Of a stretch of 64,000 nucleotides of DNA, positions 54,243 through 63,939 are shown piece by piece (the stretch's first letter is position 1; each line of letters opens with the position of its first letter). The DNA is taken from NCBI GenBank assembly GCA_023511485.1, contig JAIMBH010000008.1, forward strand, positions 18,372-82,371, written 5' to 3'. The notes beneath the pieces are model-generated. The model was not told where the DNA came from and did no database searches. It saw only the letters and a program-made list of their open reading frames with translations. The position numbers and the translations under genes were made by a program. This DNA is from Bacillota bacterium (GTDB lineage: Bacteria > Actinomycetota > Aquicultoria > Aquicultorales > Aquicultoraceae).

Positions 54243-56189
54243 ATGGACTATAAACTGCTGAACACTATCAAGGAACCGAAAGATTTAAAGCGCTTATCAC
54301 ATGGAGAGTTGGCTCAACTAGCGACAGAGATTAGGTCGAGAATGATTGAGACCGTATCTGAAACGGGTGGGCATCTGGCACCAAGCCTTGGCGTCGTCGA
54401 GCTAACTATAGCTCTACACCGCGCACTAGAGAGCCCAAAAGATAAGATAGTATGGGATGTTGGACATCAAAGTTATGTTCATAAGTTACTGACAGGTCGA
54501 AACGAAATATTTTCGACCCTTCGTCAATACGGAGGACTGGCAGGGTTTCCTAAAAAGAGTGAGAGTGAGCATGATTTTCTTGATAGCGGCCATGCAAGCA
54601 ATTCGATAAGTTTTGCACTTGGAATGGCCGAGGCCCGCGACAAAAGGGGCGGAAAGGAAAATATAGCTGTCGTTATTGGCGATGGTTCACTTACTGGCGG
54701 TATGGCATATGAGGCGATGAATCAGGCTGGGCATCTTGAAACCCGCTTGATCGTAATTCTCAACGATAACGAGATGTCTATCTCGCCCAACGTTGGTGCA
54801 ATATCTGGTTATCTTGCAAAATTAAGGCTTGATCCCGTCCATACAAAGCTTCGTAAAGAGGTTGAACAAAGGATAAAGAAGCTTCCGGCGATTGGTGAGC
54901 TTGTCTACGATATAGGAATGCATATCAAAGAGAGTGTAAAGGCACTACTTGTGCCGGGCATGCTTTTTGAGGAACTTGGTTTTACCTATATTGGGCCAAT
55001 AGACGGGCACGATATTAGGGAGCTTGAGCAAAATATCCAGCTTGCCAAGCAGGTAGAAGGCCCGGTGCTGATTCATGCTATAACAAAGAAGGGTCTGGGC
55101 TACGCTCCGGCAGTTGAGCGTCCTGAAAAGTGGCACGGTATCGCACCATTTATTACTAAGACCGGCGAACCTAAATCTTCAAGTAGTGTTCCTACTTACA
55201 CTGAGGTATTTGGCGATACAATGATAGACCTTGCAAGAATGAACGATAAAATTATCGGCATAACAGCAGCAATGACAAGCGGGACAGGGCTGGATAAATT
55301 CGCGAAGGTATATCCTGATAGATTTTACGATGTTGGCATAGCCGAGCAGCATGCCGTAACGTTTGCCGCAGGTCTTGCAATGGAAGGGTACCGGCCGGTT
55401 GTGGCGATATACTCTACATTCTTGCAGCGATCTCTGGATCAGATTATCGAAGATGTTAGCTTGCAGGAGCTCCCAGTAATTTTTGCGATAGATAGGGCCG
55501 GAATTGTGGGCGAGGATGGCCCGACACATCATGGAGCCTTTGATCTTTCATACCTAAGAAGCATACCCGACTTGGTAATCATGGCACCCAAGGATGAAAA
55601 CGAACTGCGGTACATGCTCTACACAGCTACAAAAATGGAGAAGGCTGTGGCGATAAGATATCCAAGAGATAAGGGCTTAGGTGTTGAGCTATCAGATAAG
55701 TACCGCATGATTCCCGAGGGCAAGGCAGAGGTTATTGTTGAAGGCACCGATGTATGTATACTTGCGGTGGGAAGAATGGTACAGTCTAGCCTTGACGCAT
55801 CCGTAATGCTCAGGGACCGCGGATATTCGGCTTCCGTGGTTAACATGAGGTTTATAAAACCTCTTGATATGGATGTAATCTCTTGGGCTGCAAAAAACCA
55901 CGGGCTGGTCGTTACCGTGGAGGAGAATTCGTTGATTGGTGGTTTTGGATCTGGCGTTCTTGAAATTATGGCTGAGCAAGGCCTGACCACTCCGGTGCAG
56001 CGCCTGGGACTGCCGGATAGGTTTATATCACACGGTTCAATGAAACGTCTTCTTGCCGAGGTTGGCCTTGATGCTAACGGCATTGCGTATAACATCAACC
56101 GCAAGCTAGATGAGGTGGGTATAAAAGGTAGCTCAGGTATCGTAGGCAAGCGTCAGGGGAAGCGCACATCATTATTTAAGAAATATTAG
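54243..56189 (+). CDS. dxs: 1-Deoxy-D-xylulose-5-phosphate synthase
   Basis: Thiamine diphosphate enzyme (648 aa) for the first step of the MEP isoprenoid pathway. GHQSYVHKLLTGR, the TPP-binding GDGSLTGGMAYEAMN with LNDNEMSISPNVG, FYDVGIAEQHAVTFAAG with the catalytic Glu, and DRAGIVGEDGPTHHGAFD are intact. The ATG at 54243 follows GAGGGTGAT. The 227-base gap before it shows no recognised element. It lies four bases before tlyA and so shares an operon with it. Confidence 0.98.
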   Translation: MDYKLLNTIKEPKDLKRLSHGELAQLATEIRSRMIETVSETGGHLAPSLGVVELTIALHRALESPKDKIVWDVGHQSYVHKLLTGRNEIFSTLRQYGGLAGFPKKSESEHDFLDSGHASNSISFALGMAEARDKRGGKENIAVVIGDGSLTGGMAYEAMNQAGHLETRLIVILNDNEMSISPNVGAISGYLAKLRLDPVHTKLRKEVEQRIKKLPAIGELVYDIGMHIKESVKALLVPGMLFEELGFTYIGPIDGHDIRELEQNIQLAKQVEGPVLIHAITKKGLGYAPAVERPEKWHGIAPFITKTGEPKSSSSVPTYTEVFGDTMIDLARMNDKIIGITAAMTSGTGLDKFAKVYPDRFYDVGIAEQHAVTFAAGLAMEGYRPVVAIYSTFLQRSLDQIIEDVSLQELPVIFAIDRAGIVGEDGPTHHGAFDLSYLRSIPDLVIMAPKDENELRYMLYTATKMEKAVAIRYPRDKGLGVELSDKYRMIPEGKAEVIVEGTDVCILAVGRMVQSSLDASVMLRDRGYSASVVNMRFIKPLDMDVISWAAKNHGLVVTVEENSLIGGFGSGVLEIMAEQGLTTPVQRLGLPDRFISHGSMKRLLAEVGLDANGIAYNINRKLDEVGIKGSSGIVGKRQGKRTSLFKKY

Positions 56190-56193
56190 AGAT

Positions 56194-57015
56194 ATGGCAA
56201 AAAAACGGGCTGAGAAGAAAAGGGCCGATATCTACCTGACCGAAGTGAAAGCTGCAGAAAGCCGTGAACAAGCACGCAGGCTTATCGAAGAGGGAAGAGT
56301 GTTTGTCAACGGCAAACCTATTAGCAAACCAGCAAGTTTGGTCGAAGAAGGTAGCCATATCTCGGTCGTAGAGAAATTGCCATATGTATCGCGCGGAGGA
56401 GTCAAGCTAGAAAAAGCCATCCATGATTTCAAAATAGATGTTAGAGGAAAGACCGCTATCGATATTGGGGCTTCAACCGGCGGGTTTACCGATTGTTTAC
56501 TTAAACATGGTGCGCGCCATGTTACCGCAATAGATGTCGGTTATGGCCAATTGGCTTGGCAGCTTCGTAGTGATCCACGGGTTACTGTCCTTGAGAGAAC
56601 CAATATCCGATATATCGACCCGGCGCTTTTACCCAGTCTGGCCGATTTGATAACCATAGATGTATCGTTCATATCCCTAGAAAAAATCCACGACAGCGTA
56701 TCAAAACTATTGAAACCAACTGGCGAGCTCATAGCGCTTGTGAAACCACAGTTTGAAGTAGGAAAAGAACGTGTTGGTAAAAAGGGTGTGGTTAGGAGCG
56801 CTGAAGCTCATAAAGATGTGCTGAAGCGGATATGGGAGTTTTACGAGCGGCAAGGGATGTTTATCAAAGGATTGACTTTTTCACCGATCAAAGGTCCTGA
56901 GGGAAATATTGAGTTTTTGCTATATGCCTCCCGCATGAATGAGAGTACGTCTTTAAAGGATAGGGAAGCAATAATCGATGAGGTTGTGGAAACTGCTCAT
57001 CGACAAGCGAAATAG
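56194..57015 (+). CDS. tlyA: rRNA (cytidine-2'-O)-methyltransferase TlyA
   Basis: A 273-aa protein with an N-terminal S4 domain (RADIYLTEVKAAESREQARR, RVFVNGKPI) and an FtsJ-type SAM methyltransferase domain (AIDIGASTGGFTDCLLKHGA, TAIDVGYGQLAW, LVKPQFEVGKERVG). In mycobacteria TlyA methylates 16S C1409 and 23S C1920 and so sets capreomycin sensitivity. The longer N-terminus (AKKRAEKKRADIYL) points to the type II form, which acts on both subunits; this sub-typing is an inference. Confidence 0.94.
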   Translation: MAKKRAEKKRADIYLTEVKAAESREQARRLIEEGRVFVNGKPISKPASLVEEGSHISVVEKLPYVSRGGVKLEKAIHDFKIDVRGKTAIDIGASTGGFTDCLLKHGARHVTAIDVGYGQLAWQLRSDPRVTVLERTNIRYIDPALLPSLADLITIDVSFISLEKIHDSVSKLLKPTGELIALVKPQFEVGKERVGKKGVVRSAEAHKDVLKRIWEFYERQGMFIKGLTFSPIKGPEGNIEFLLYASRMNESTSLKDREAIIDEVVETAHRQAK

Positions 57016-57034
57016 TCCTGATCGTACAGGAGAC

Positions 57035-57063
57035 GTGATATACTGAACTCGATAGCATATAAT
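57035..57063 (+). promoter_or_regulatory. Promoter for nadK-recN
   Basis: GTGATA-N17-TATAAT: a perfect -10 and four of six at -35, 48 bases before the nadK start. Confidence 0.5.
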
Positions 57064-57111
57064 AACAAAGCAGAATGCTAAAAATGGGGGCAAAACAAGC
57101 AATAGATACCT

Positions 57112-57975
57112 ATGAAAATCAATACTATTACTATCGTGCCGAACTTAGATAAGCCTGATGTGGCTAGGGTTGTTTTGGAGCTTATCGATTGGTTTGGTAA
57201 ACAAAATGTAAAAACTATAATGCCTGAAGAGGACGCTGCGGGACTTGGCAGGCCTGAGCTGGCGGCGGACGAGTTTGCTATCCGGCAAAGCGGGTCGCTG
57301 GTCTGCCTTGGCGGTGACGGCACTATATTAAGGGGAGTGCGGCTGCTTAAAGGAGCGGAGGTTCCGATTATTGGCGTAAACTTTGGCCGGGTTGGGTTCC
57401 TATCGGAAGTCGAGTACAAAGACATGTACCCAGCTATGGAAAGGCTAATTGCGGGAGATTTTGCAATCGATGCGCGGATGATGCTGAAGTGTGCTGTTAA
57501 ATCAGGAGAGTTTTATCGAGAATATCTTGCCCTAAATGAGATTTCATTAGAGCGAGGATGCATCCAGCGCATGCTGGTGATGGATGTCTATATTAACGAT
57601 ATACTCTTTAGCACCTACACCTCAGATGGGTTTATATTTGCGACTCCGACCGGATCGACTGCTTATTCCTTTTCGGCCGGCGGTCCGGTGGTTTCGCCTG
57701 AAAATGAGCTAATTCTTCTTGCGCCGATAAACCCGCACTCTTTGTTTGGAAGGACGCTCGTGCTGAGCGCGGGTGACAAAGTAAGGGTTGAGCTAAACAA
57801 GGAACCCAACGTTACAATTGGAGTTGATGGGTTTCCGGTAATCAAGTCGATGCTTATCGAATCCTTTACTATTGAGAGAGCAGAATCAAAGGCACTTCTA
57901 GTCAAGCTGAAAGAGAAGAATTTCTACACACTGTTTAAAGAAAAGCTTCGCGTTTGGGATACCTGGCTGCGTTAG
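57112..57975 (+). CDS. nadK: NAD kinase
   Basis: Phosphorylates NAD to NADP (287 aa). CLGGDGTILRGVRLL holds the GGDG motif, GVNFGRVGFLSEV the NAD loop, and FATPTGSTAYSFSAGGP the conserved later block. The C-terminus carries an extra GVDGFPVIK strand typical of the family. The nadK-recN order after tlyA is shared with actinobacteria; Bacillus has ahrC here instead. It lies ten bases before recN. Confidence 0.97.
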   Translation: MKINTITIVPNLDKPDVARVVLELIDWFGKQNVKTIMPEEDAAGLGRPELAADEFAIRQSGSLVCLGGDGTILRGVRLLKGAEVPIIGVNFGRVGFLSEVEYKDMYPAMERLIAGDFAIDARMMLKCAVKSGEFYREYLALNEISLERGCIQRMLVMDVYINDILFSTYTSDGFIFATPTGSTAYSFSAGGPVVSPENELILLAPINPHSLFGRTLVLSAGDKVRVELNKEPNVTIGVDGFPVIKSMLIESFTIERAESKALLVKLKEKNFYTLFKEKLRVWDTWLR

Positions 57976-57985
57976 GTGGAAGTAA

Positions 57986-59737
57986 ATGCTGCAAGAGCTT
58001 TACATAAGCAATCTAGCTCTGATTGATAAAGCGCAAGTAAAATTTGGCGACGGCTTAAATATATTAACCGGCGAGACTGGGGCGGGCAAGACCGTTGTTG
58101 TTGGAGCAGTAAACCTTCTTCTTGGTGGAAGAGCAGATACTTCTTTGATAAGACGGGGAAGTAGTAAGGCTTCAATACAGGGACTGTTCGCAATCCCCAA
58201 CAAAAAAGAGCTAAAGGATAGGCTAAGAGACCTGCTGGAAATTGAAGATGATGAGGGCCAGCTTATCATTCGCAGGGAATTATCGTTGGATGGCAAAAAC
58301 AAATGTTTTATAAACGATCGCCTCGTCACGGTTGCAACTCTTTCCGATATCGCTAGACAGCTGGTTGATCTTCATGGACAGCACGAACACCAATCCCTTT
58401 TTAAGGTATCCTCTCACCTAAATTACCTCGATAAATACGGCGGAAAAGAGTTAATTGAGGCACGTCGTAAGTTTAAAGAGAGTAGCGAGCGCTTTAGAAG
58501 TCTCAAGGCTGAGCTAGAGCTTTTAAGTTCTACTGAGAGGGAGCTCCTTGGCAAAAAAGACCTCCTGCAATTTCAGATAAACGAGATAAGCAAAGCGTCG
58601 CTTAAGCCAAATGAGGATATCGAACTTACAAGAGAGAGGGATATCCTGAGGAGCGCCGAGAAAATTTATTCAGCGGTTGCAATATCAAACAGCCTAATAT
58701 CCGAAAACCCGGAGGGCGTCTCTGCGGCCGATTTGCTGGCGCAGGCAGTATCCGGTTTAAGAGCGGTGTCAAATATAGATGACGATTTGGATGAACTGGT
58801 TGAGCGATTGAACAGCCTGTTAATTGAAGTCGAAGATTGTGCATCAAGCCTGCGCGATTATGCATTAAAGTTAGATTTCCCGCCGGGAAGGCTTCAGGAG
58901 GTTGAAGACAGGCTTGCTCTTATATCGCTGCTGAAGAAAAAGTACGGGTCGACAATTGAGGAGATACATGATTATTTGGAGCAGGCCTCAAAGGAATATC
59001 AGCTTTGTGATACCTCAAGTGATAGGATTGAGAAACTGGAGAAGGATATCGGTCAAGCTCAGGATGAGCTATCCAGAATTGCTGCAGATTTAAGCAATAA
59101 AAGGAAGGAGGTGGCGGATAGATTTGCCAAAGAGGTAGAGAAAGAACTTGCCGATTTAAATATGCCTAACGCAAGCTTTGTAGTATCATTTATCAGGGAG
59201 CAAGATGAAGATGGGTTATTGGTTGACGGAGAGAAAGTAAGATTCCATGCCTATGGGATAGATAAAGTCGAATTTCTGGTGTCGGCAAATAAAAGCGAGC
59301 CGCCTATGTCTTTGATGAAAATTGCTTCAGGCGGCGAAGTTTCAAGGATTATGCTGGCACTTAAAATAGTACTTGCGGATGCAGATGACGTGCCAACACT
59401 GATATTTGATGAGATCGATACCGGGGTAGGCGGAAAGACGGCGACCTCGATAGGGCAAAAGATGTCTCTGTTGAGTAGAAGACATCAGGTTCTGGCGGTA
59501 ACGCACTTGCCACAAATTGCGAGTTTTGCGGATAAGCACTTCACAATAATAAAGAGCGAGGAGAGAGATCGTACAGTAACGGAAATATATGAGCTGCTCG
59601 ACAGGGAGAGGATAGATGAGATGGCAAGGCTTTTAAGTGGAAACGCCCATTCAGTTGTATCACTTAAGCACGCAGAGGAGCTAATAGAAGAGGCGCGGAA
59701 GACTAAATACGGGTTGGTTGATGGAAGAGCAAACTAG
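57986..59737 (+). CDS. recN: DNA repair protein RecN
   Basis: An SMC-like ATPase for double-strand break repair (583 aa). The N-terminal Walker A is LTGETGAGKTVVVGAV, followed by a long coiled coil with a central hinge, then the signature KIASGGEVSRIMLALK and Walker B TLIFDEIDTGVGG. It overlaps the next gene by 17 bases, so it is translationally coupled to the envelope gene behind it. No SOS box was recognised upstream. Confidence 0.96.
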   Translation: MLQELYISNLALIDKAQVKFGDGLNILTGETGAGKTVVVGAVNLLLGGRADTSLIRRGSSKASIQGLFAIPNKKELKDRLRDLLEIEDDEGQLIIRRELSLDGKNKCFINDRLVTVATLSDIARQLVDLHGQHEHQSLFKVSSHLNYLDKYGGKELIEARRKFKESSERFRSLKAELELLSSTERELLGKKDLLQFQINEISKASLKPNEDIELTRERDILRSAEKIYSAVAISNSLISENPEGVSAADLLAQAVSGLRAVSNIDDDLDELVERLNSLLIEVEDCASSLRDYALKLDFPPGRLQEVEDRLALISLLKKKYGSTIEEIHDYLEQASKEYQLCDTSSDRIEKLEKDIGQAQDELSRIAADLSNKRKEVADRFAKEVEKELADLNMPNASFVVSFIREQDEDGLLVDGEKVRFHAYGIDKVEFLVSANKSEPPMSLMKIASGGEVSRIMLALKIVLADADDVPTLIFDEIDTGVGGKTATSIGQKMSLLSRRHQVLAVTHLPQIASFADKHFTIIKSEERDRTVTEIYELLDRERIDEMARLLSGNAHSVVSLKHAEELIEEARKTKYGLVDGRAN

Positions 59738-60704
59738 CGTTAGAGGATATGGCGACAACGAAATCGTAGCTAAGACAACGGCAGAAACACCGGTCGGGGT
59801 CGACGATGAAAATGTAGATGAAGTGTCGGTTAGATTTTCTGCGGAAGAGCCCCAGGTAATCGATTTAACCGATATGCCTGATGAAGCGCAGGCAGAAACT
59901 TCAAGAAAAGCCGAAGCGGATAGTACGGCCAAACGGGTAGAGCTAAAGAGGCTTTTAAGGCGCAGACAGAGGCTTATTAAACTAAGACAGAGTCTGCTTA
60001 TGGCAGTTATTATATTGGTTTTCGGTGTAGCAAGTTATGCCATAAGCGGGCTTGGCATAGGGAGGCCAGTGCAGCACAAGACCAAAGCAAAAGTAGTCGA
60101 TACAGCGCTTCTTGAGGCCGAACGCATCTATGAATCGTTTGGTACAGTTGGTTCGACTGATTTGAAGCTATCACTGCCGGCAAAATTAGGTGACGTCATA
60201 TGCGTTGGTTTTCACCAGGCAGAACGGAAGGAAGCCTACGGGATTGTACCGATCGGGAACTACCTTAACAAGGAATCGACTGCAACCGTAAGGGGAGCGT
60301 TTTCCAGATCAAAAGTACCATTACTATTTGTTATGGAATCGCGTGGAAGAGGAAGCCCGGCGACATCGGCAATGGATGTTGCGATGGTACCAGATGCGCT
60401 GGTATACAGCCCGGTCGATGGGGTAATAACCAAAGTAGTTACGTACAATCTCTACAATAAAGTGATGGATTATCACGTCGAGATACAGCCAGACGGTCAT
60501 CCGGAGATGAGGGTTGCAATTATTCACATAAGAGATATCCAGGTTTCAGTCGGGCAGAGAGCGGTTAGGCGAAAGACAATCATCGGCCGCATGAGACCTC
60601 TACCCGAGGTATCGAGCCAAATTCTTAAGTACCTGCCATCGCGAGCAGATCACATTCATATTCAAGTGAACCCAGCGACAGTTGAGGGCAATATTGGGTC
60701 ATAA
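59721..60704 (+). CDS. Membrane-anchored protein with degenerate LytM/M23-like domain
   Basis: A protein of about 327 aa: an acidic cytoplasmic N-part (to residue 75), a basic stretch (KRLLRRRQRLIKLRQ), one helix (LLMAVIILVFGVASYAI) and an outer domain. The outer domain has the M23-like pattern LVYSPVDGVITKV ... VAIIHIRDIQVSVGQ ... DHIHIQVNP. The HxH motif is present but the first zinc His and Asp of active peptidases are not evident. It may thus be an inactive or regulatory relative. It is wedged between recN and steA, a site of division and envelope genes in actinobacteria. Confidence 0.6.
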   Translation: MEEQTSVRGYGDNEIVAKTTAETPVGVDDENVDEVSVRFSAEEPQVIDLTDMPDEAQAETSRKAEADSTAKRVELKRLLRRRQRLIKLRQSLLMAVIILVFGVASYAISGLGIGRPVQHKTKAKVVDTALLEAERIYESFGTVGSTDLKLSLPAKLGDVICVGFHQAERKEAYGIVPIGNYLNKESTATVRGAFSRSKVPLLFVMESRGRGSPATSAMDVAMVPDALVYSPVDGVITKVVTYNLYNKVMDYHVEIQPDGHPEMRVAIIHIRDIQVSVGQRAVRRKTIIGRMRPLPEVSSQILKYLPSRADHIHIQVNPATVEGNIGS

Positions 60705-60725
60705 TTGTCGTAGAAGGGGTATATC

Positions 60726-62012
60726 ATGGGGCAGTCACGAAAACTGTTTAAGAAGGCAGATGTTTTCGTTGAAAACATCAACGAGCTGGCGGAATCTGAT
60801 AATAGAGCGAGCATAGATATACTTAGACTTAAGGGTAAGGGAAGCAGGAGGGTTTCCCCGCTAAACCGAAAAAGTGAAAAGGGCGGAACCATGTCGTATA
60901 AGGGAACTGCCAGGCTAGATAAGAGAACTAAAAAGCTGGTTAAGAGGTTGAAGCCGGGCGATATAGCCATTATCGACCACGAAGACCTTGATCGGGTGAC
61001 GGCTGAAGCGCTTGTTGAGACCGGCGTTGAAGTAGTGATAAACGCTAGCCACTTTACTTCGGGGAAGTATCCGAATTCTGGTCCTGCAATTTTATGTTCT
61101 GCCGGTATATACCTACTAGATAACGTCGGGATAGAAATATTTGACCTTGTTAAAGAAGGAACGCCTATTACCGTTAAGGGCGATAGAGTCTATTCTGCCG
61201 AAAAAGAGGTTGCAAAAGGAAAGAAACTTACACAAGCGATCCTTGAGCAGGAATATGAAAAAGCGGCTCGTAAGCTGGGTGAGCAGCTAGAGAAGTTTGC
61301 GGTAAACACCCTTGAATATATGCAGAAAGAAAAAGAGTTAATTCTAGACGGTTCAAGGGTTCCGGAAACGCGGGTAAACTTCGAGGGCCGCCATGTTTTG
61401 ATAGTGGTTCGAGGATATGATTACAAGGCGGATCTAAAAGCGCTTAAATCCTATATTCGTGAGGTTAAGCCGATATTGGTAGGCGTTGATGGAGGAGCCG
61501 ACGCGCTGATCGAGGAAGGTTATAAACCCGATGTTATAATAGGCGATATGGATAGCGTTGTTGATGATACCCTGCGTTGCGGTGCAGAGCTGATCGTTCA
61601 TGCTTATCCGGGGGGTAGGGCTCCTGGGATGAAACGGCTGGAAAAACTTGGCCTCTCTGCGACGGTTTTTGAAGCGGCCGGAACTAGTGAAGATATCGCT
61701 ATGATTCTGGCGTATGAGAAGGGGGCAGATCTGATAGTTGCTCTTGGAAGTCATGCCAATCTCATTGAATTTTTAGATAAGGGACGAAAAGGGGCATCCA
61801 GCACTTTTCTTGTCCGCTTAAAAGTTGGAAGTAAGCTTGTTGACGCAAAAGGCGTTAATAAACTATATAGATCAAGCGCAAAGATAAGTCATCTTGCCAT
61901 CCTGTTTTTAGCCGGACTGAGTGCTATCATTATTATTGTGCTGGCCGCACCTGGTATTAGGCAATCAATTCGGCTCTTCGTGATCCAGCTAAAATTGATG
62001 CTTGGAATATAG
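60726..62012 (+). CDS. steA: SteA-like cytokinetic-ring-associated protein
   Basis: A 428-aa protein of the SteA family (Rv1697). The middle has a thiamin-pyrophosphokinase-like core (GVDGGADALIEEGYKPD, IIGDMDSV, LGLSATVFEAAGTSEDIAM), and the C-terminus has one membrane helix (LAILFLAGLSAIIIIVLAA). In Corynebacterium SteA works with SteB at the septum. Start: the ATG at 60726 follows AAGGGG and gives a 55-residue basic N-tail. An internal ATG at 60891 (MSYKGTARLD) is where many relatives begin and also has a fair site. Confidence 0.85.
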   Translation: MGQSRKLFKKADVFVENINELAESDNRASIDILRLKGKGSRRVSPLNRKSEKGGTMSYKGTARLDKRTKKLVKRLKPGDIAIIDHEDLDRVTAEALVETGVEVVINASHFTSGKYPNSGPAILCSAGIYLLDNVGIEIFDLVKEGTPITVKGDRVYSAEKEVAKGKKLTQAILEQEYEKAARKLGEQLEKFAVNTLEYMQKEKELILDGSRVPETRVNFEGRHVLIVVRGYDYKADLKALKSYIREVKPILVGVDGGADALIEEGYKPDVIIGDMDSVVDDTLRCGAELIVHAYPGGRAPGMKRLEKLGLSATVFEAAGTSEDIAMILAYEKGADLIVALGSHANLIEFLDKGRKGASSTFLVRLKVGSKLVDAKGVNKLYRSSAKISHLAILFLAGLSAIIIIVLAAPGIRQSIRLFVIQLKLMLGI

Positions 62013-62125
62013 CTATCGACAAGGGCAAGAGAAGATATGATGAAATAAAGCCAGGAGCTAGAGCTAGAAGAAACGATTCTAGAAACCTTAATCTTAATAA
62101 GAAGTCTTAGTTTTAGGAGAAGTCA

Positions 62126-63016
62126 ATGTTAGATATGCGCTATCATGTGGCGTCACTTATTGCTGTGTTTTTAGCTTTGGCGATCGGCATACTGCTTGGC
62201 ACAGTAATAGTAGACAAGGGCGTGATTTCAAATCAGCAGAGCGCACTGGTAAAAAGAATAGAGGCAAACTTTACAGCATTAAGGGATGAAAACCGTTCGC
62301 TTAAAGCAGAGCTGTATCAAAAGAGAGAGTTTGAGAACAAATCATTTCCAGTCGTTGTGCAAAATAAGCTTTCCGATACTAAAGTAATAATAATTAGCAC
62401 TGGGACTCTTTCGGATGGTTCGCTTATATCAAACATTGCTGACGATTTGAAGAAGGCAGGAGCGGCCACAAACACGGTTTGGGTGCAGGGCGATTTTAAA
62501 ATCAACGATGATGCACTTGCCACGTTGCAGCCATATTTTCAGGACCAGCTAAGCAAGAATAATGCGCGAGAAGAGATTCTAAAAAAGATGGTAGCCGATA
62601 TAGTTAAAGGCGCAGAAGATAGCGCAACCGCTGCAAATGAAACTGGCAGTAGTTATTTGCAGCAGCTGAAGGATCTGAGGTATATCAAAAGCGACATAGA
62701 CTTTAACGCGCAAGTAGCGCCGGTATCAAAGTTTGTTATTGTCGGGGGGTCAGAGACAAATGAAGACCCTAAGAACACTGATTTGCCCATAATTTCCGAG
62801 TTAAAGGCTTTGGGTGTAAGGGTTGTGGGCGTGGAATCAACCACATGCAAAAAGTCATATATGCCTTTTTATCAAGCAACAGAAATACCAACCGTAGATA
62901 ATGTAGACCAGAGGATCGGTGTCATATCGATGATATATGCATTGGCGGGGGCCGACGGTAATTACGGTTTAAAAAAGACGGCGGCGCAGCTTATGCCAAA
63001 TCTTATAACCCCGTAA
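62126..63016 (+). CDS. mctB: MctB/SteB-like membrane protein
   Basis: A 296-aa protein of the copper transporter MctB family (Rv1698). The start MLDMRYHVASLIAVFLALAI and GILLGTVIVDKGVI form the typical N-terminal helix. A coiled coil (RIEANFTALRDENRSLKAEL) and an outside domain follow (VSKFVIVGGSETN, MIYALAGADGNYGLK). Two names exist for this family: MctB (copper efflux in mycobacteria) and SteB (partner of SteA in division). The neighbour steA favours the second role here. Few Cys or His residues are seen, so metal binding is not obvious. Confidence 0.88.
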   Translation: MLDMRYHVASLIAVFLALAIGILLGTVIVDKGVISNQQSALVKRIEANFTALRDENRSLKAELYQKREFENKSFPVVVQNKLSDTKVIIISTGTLSDGSLISNIADDLKKAGAATNTVWVQGDFKINDDALATLQPYFQDQLSKNNAREEILKKMVADIVKGAEDSATAANETGSSYLQQLKDLRYIKSDIDFNAQVAPVSKFVIVGGSETNEDPKNTDLPIISELKALGVRVVGVESTTCKKSYMPFYQATEIPTVDNVDQRIGVISMIYALAGADGNYGLKKTAAQLMPNLITP

Positions 63017-63090
63017 AGCCATGGTTAATAAATGTTGCTTGTCTTGGTTAAATACATTTCGCGGATTTGCGGTGAAACCGGTGGGATAAA

Positions 63091-63780
63091 GTGAAAAACA
63101 AAAGCGTTGTTGCACTAATTGCTGCCTACAATGAGGTTGACCGAATAGCCGCAACAATAAACGCGGTAAAACAAGTAGACCTGGTATCAAGAATTTTGGT
63201 GGTAGACGACGGCTCAACTGACGGGACCGCGGATATTGCCAAAGCTGCCGGCGCACAGGTCATAAGACTTGAACAAAACATGGGAAAAGGAAAAGCGCTT
63301 CAGCAGGCCATAGAGGAAGTAACAGAGGATATTGTCGTGTTTCTTGATGGCGACCTTGGCGATTGCGCAACTGAGTCAAAAAAAATTATTGCTCCTGTGT
63401 TGGCTGGAGAGGCCGATATGGCAATAGCGGATTTTCCGAAAGCGCAGAAGGCCGGAGGAATTGGGCTTGCCAAAGGCCTGGGCCGCTGGGGAATAAAGAC
63501 TTTTACCGGCGTTGAAATGAGCGAACCGCTATCAGGCCAAAGGGCAGTAAAAACGGAATTTATCAAGAACGTAAGATTTGAGCCTGGATACGGTCTTGAA
63601 GTTGGGATAAGTATTGATGCACTTAGCAGAGGGTGTCGGGTTGTTGAAGTGCCAGTCAACATGACTCACCGCGAAACGGGGCGGGATTTTAAAGGGTTTG
63701 TACACCGGGGACAGCAATTTAAGGACATATTGAAGGTTATTCTAAAAAGGAAGCTTAAGGCAAAGAAGCCTCTCAATTAG
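63091..63780 (+). CDS. Family 2 glycosyltransferase
   Basis: A 229-aa cytoplasmic GT-A enzyme. VALIAAYNEVDRIAATI and VVDDGSTDGTADIAKAA form the nucleotide-sugar site; FLDGDLGD is the DxD motif. QRAVKTEFIKNVRFEPGYGLEVG resembles dolichyl-phosphate mannose/UDP-glucose synthases. No membrane helix follows. The GTG at 63091 is the start. It follows mctB by 74 bases and may make an envelope glycolipid or polymer; the sugar is unknown. Confidence 0.88.
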   Translation: MKNKSVVALIAAYNEVDRIAATINAVKQVDLVSRILVVDDGSTDGTADIAKAAGAQVIRLEQNMGKGKALQQAIEEVTEDIVVFLDGDLGDCATESKKIIAPVLAGEADMAIADFPKAQKAGGIGLAKGLGRWGIKTFTGVEMSEPLSGQRAVKTEFIKNVRFEPGYGLEVGISIDALSRGCRVVEVPVNMTHRETGRDFKGFVHRGQQFKDILKVILKRKLKAKKPLN

Positions 63781-63890
63781 GTATCACTCATTTAAGTTTG
63801 GATGTCTAGAAGTGCCAAAGTGCAAATGTCTTTATATATTATCCTAGCGCTGCGGCTTTCCATACCCACATATTACCAGCATAATATCAT

Positions 63891-63924
63891 ATAATATATC
63901 GGCGAATATTTGCCGATATATTAT
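63891..63924. other. Long AT-rich hairpin downstream of the glycosyltransferase
   Basis: ATAATATATCGGC-GAATATTT-GCCGATATATTAT is a perfect 13-pair inverted repeat. It may end transcription of the glycosyltransferase gene or be an operator for a gene beyond the window. Confidence 0.75.
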
Positions 63925-63939
63925 TGCGTAAGCGAATAC

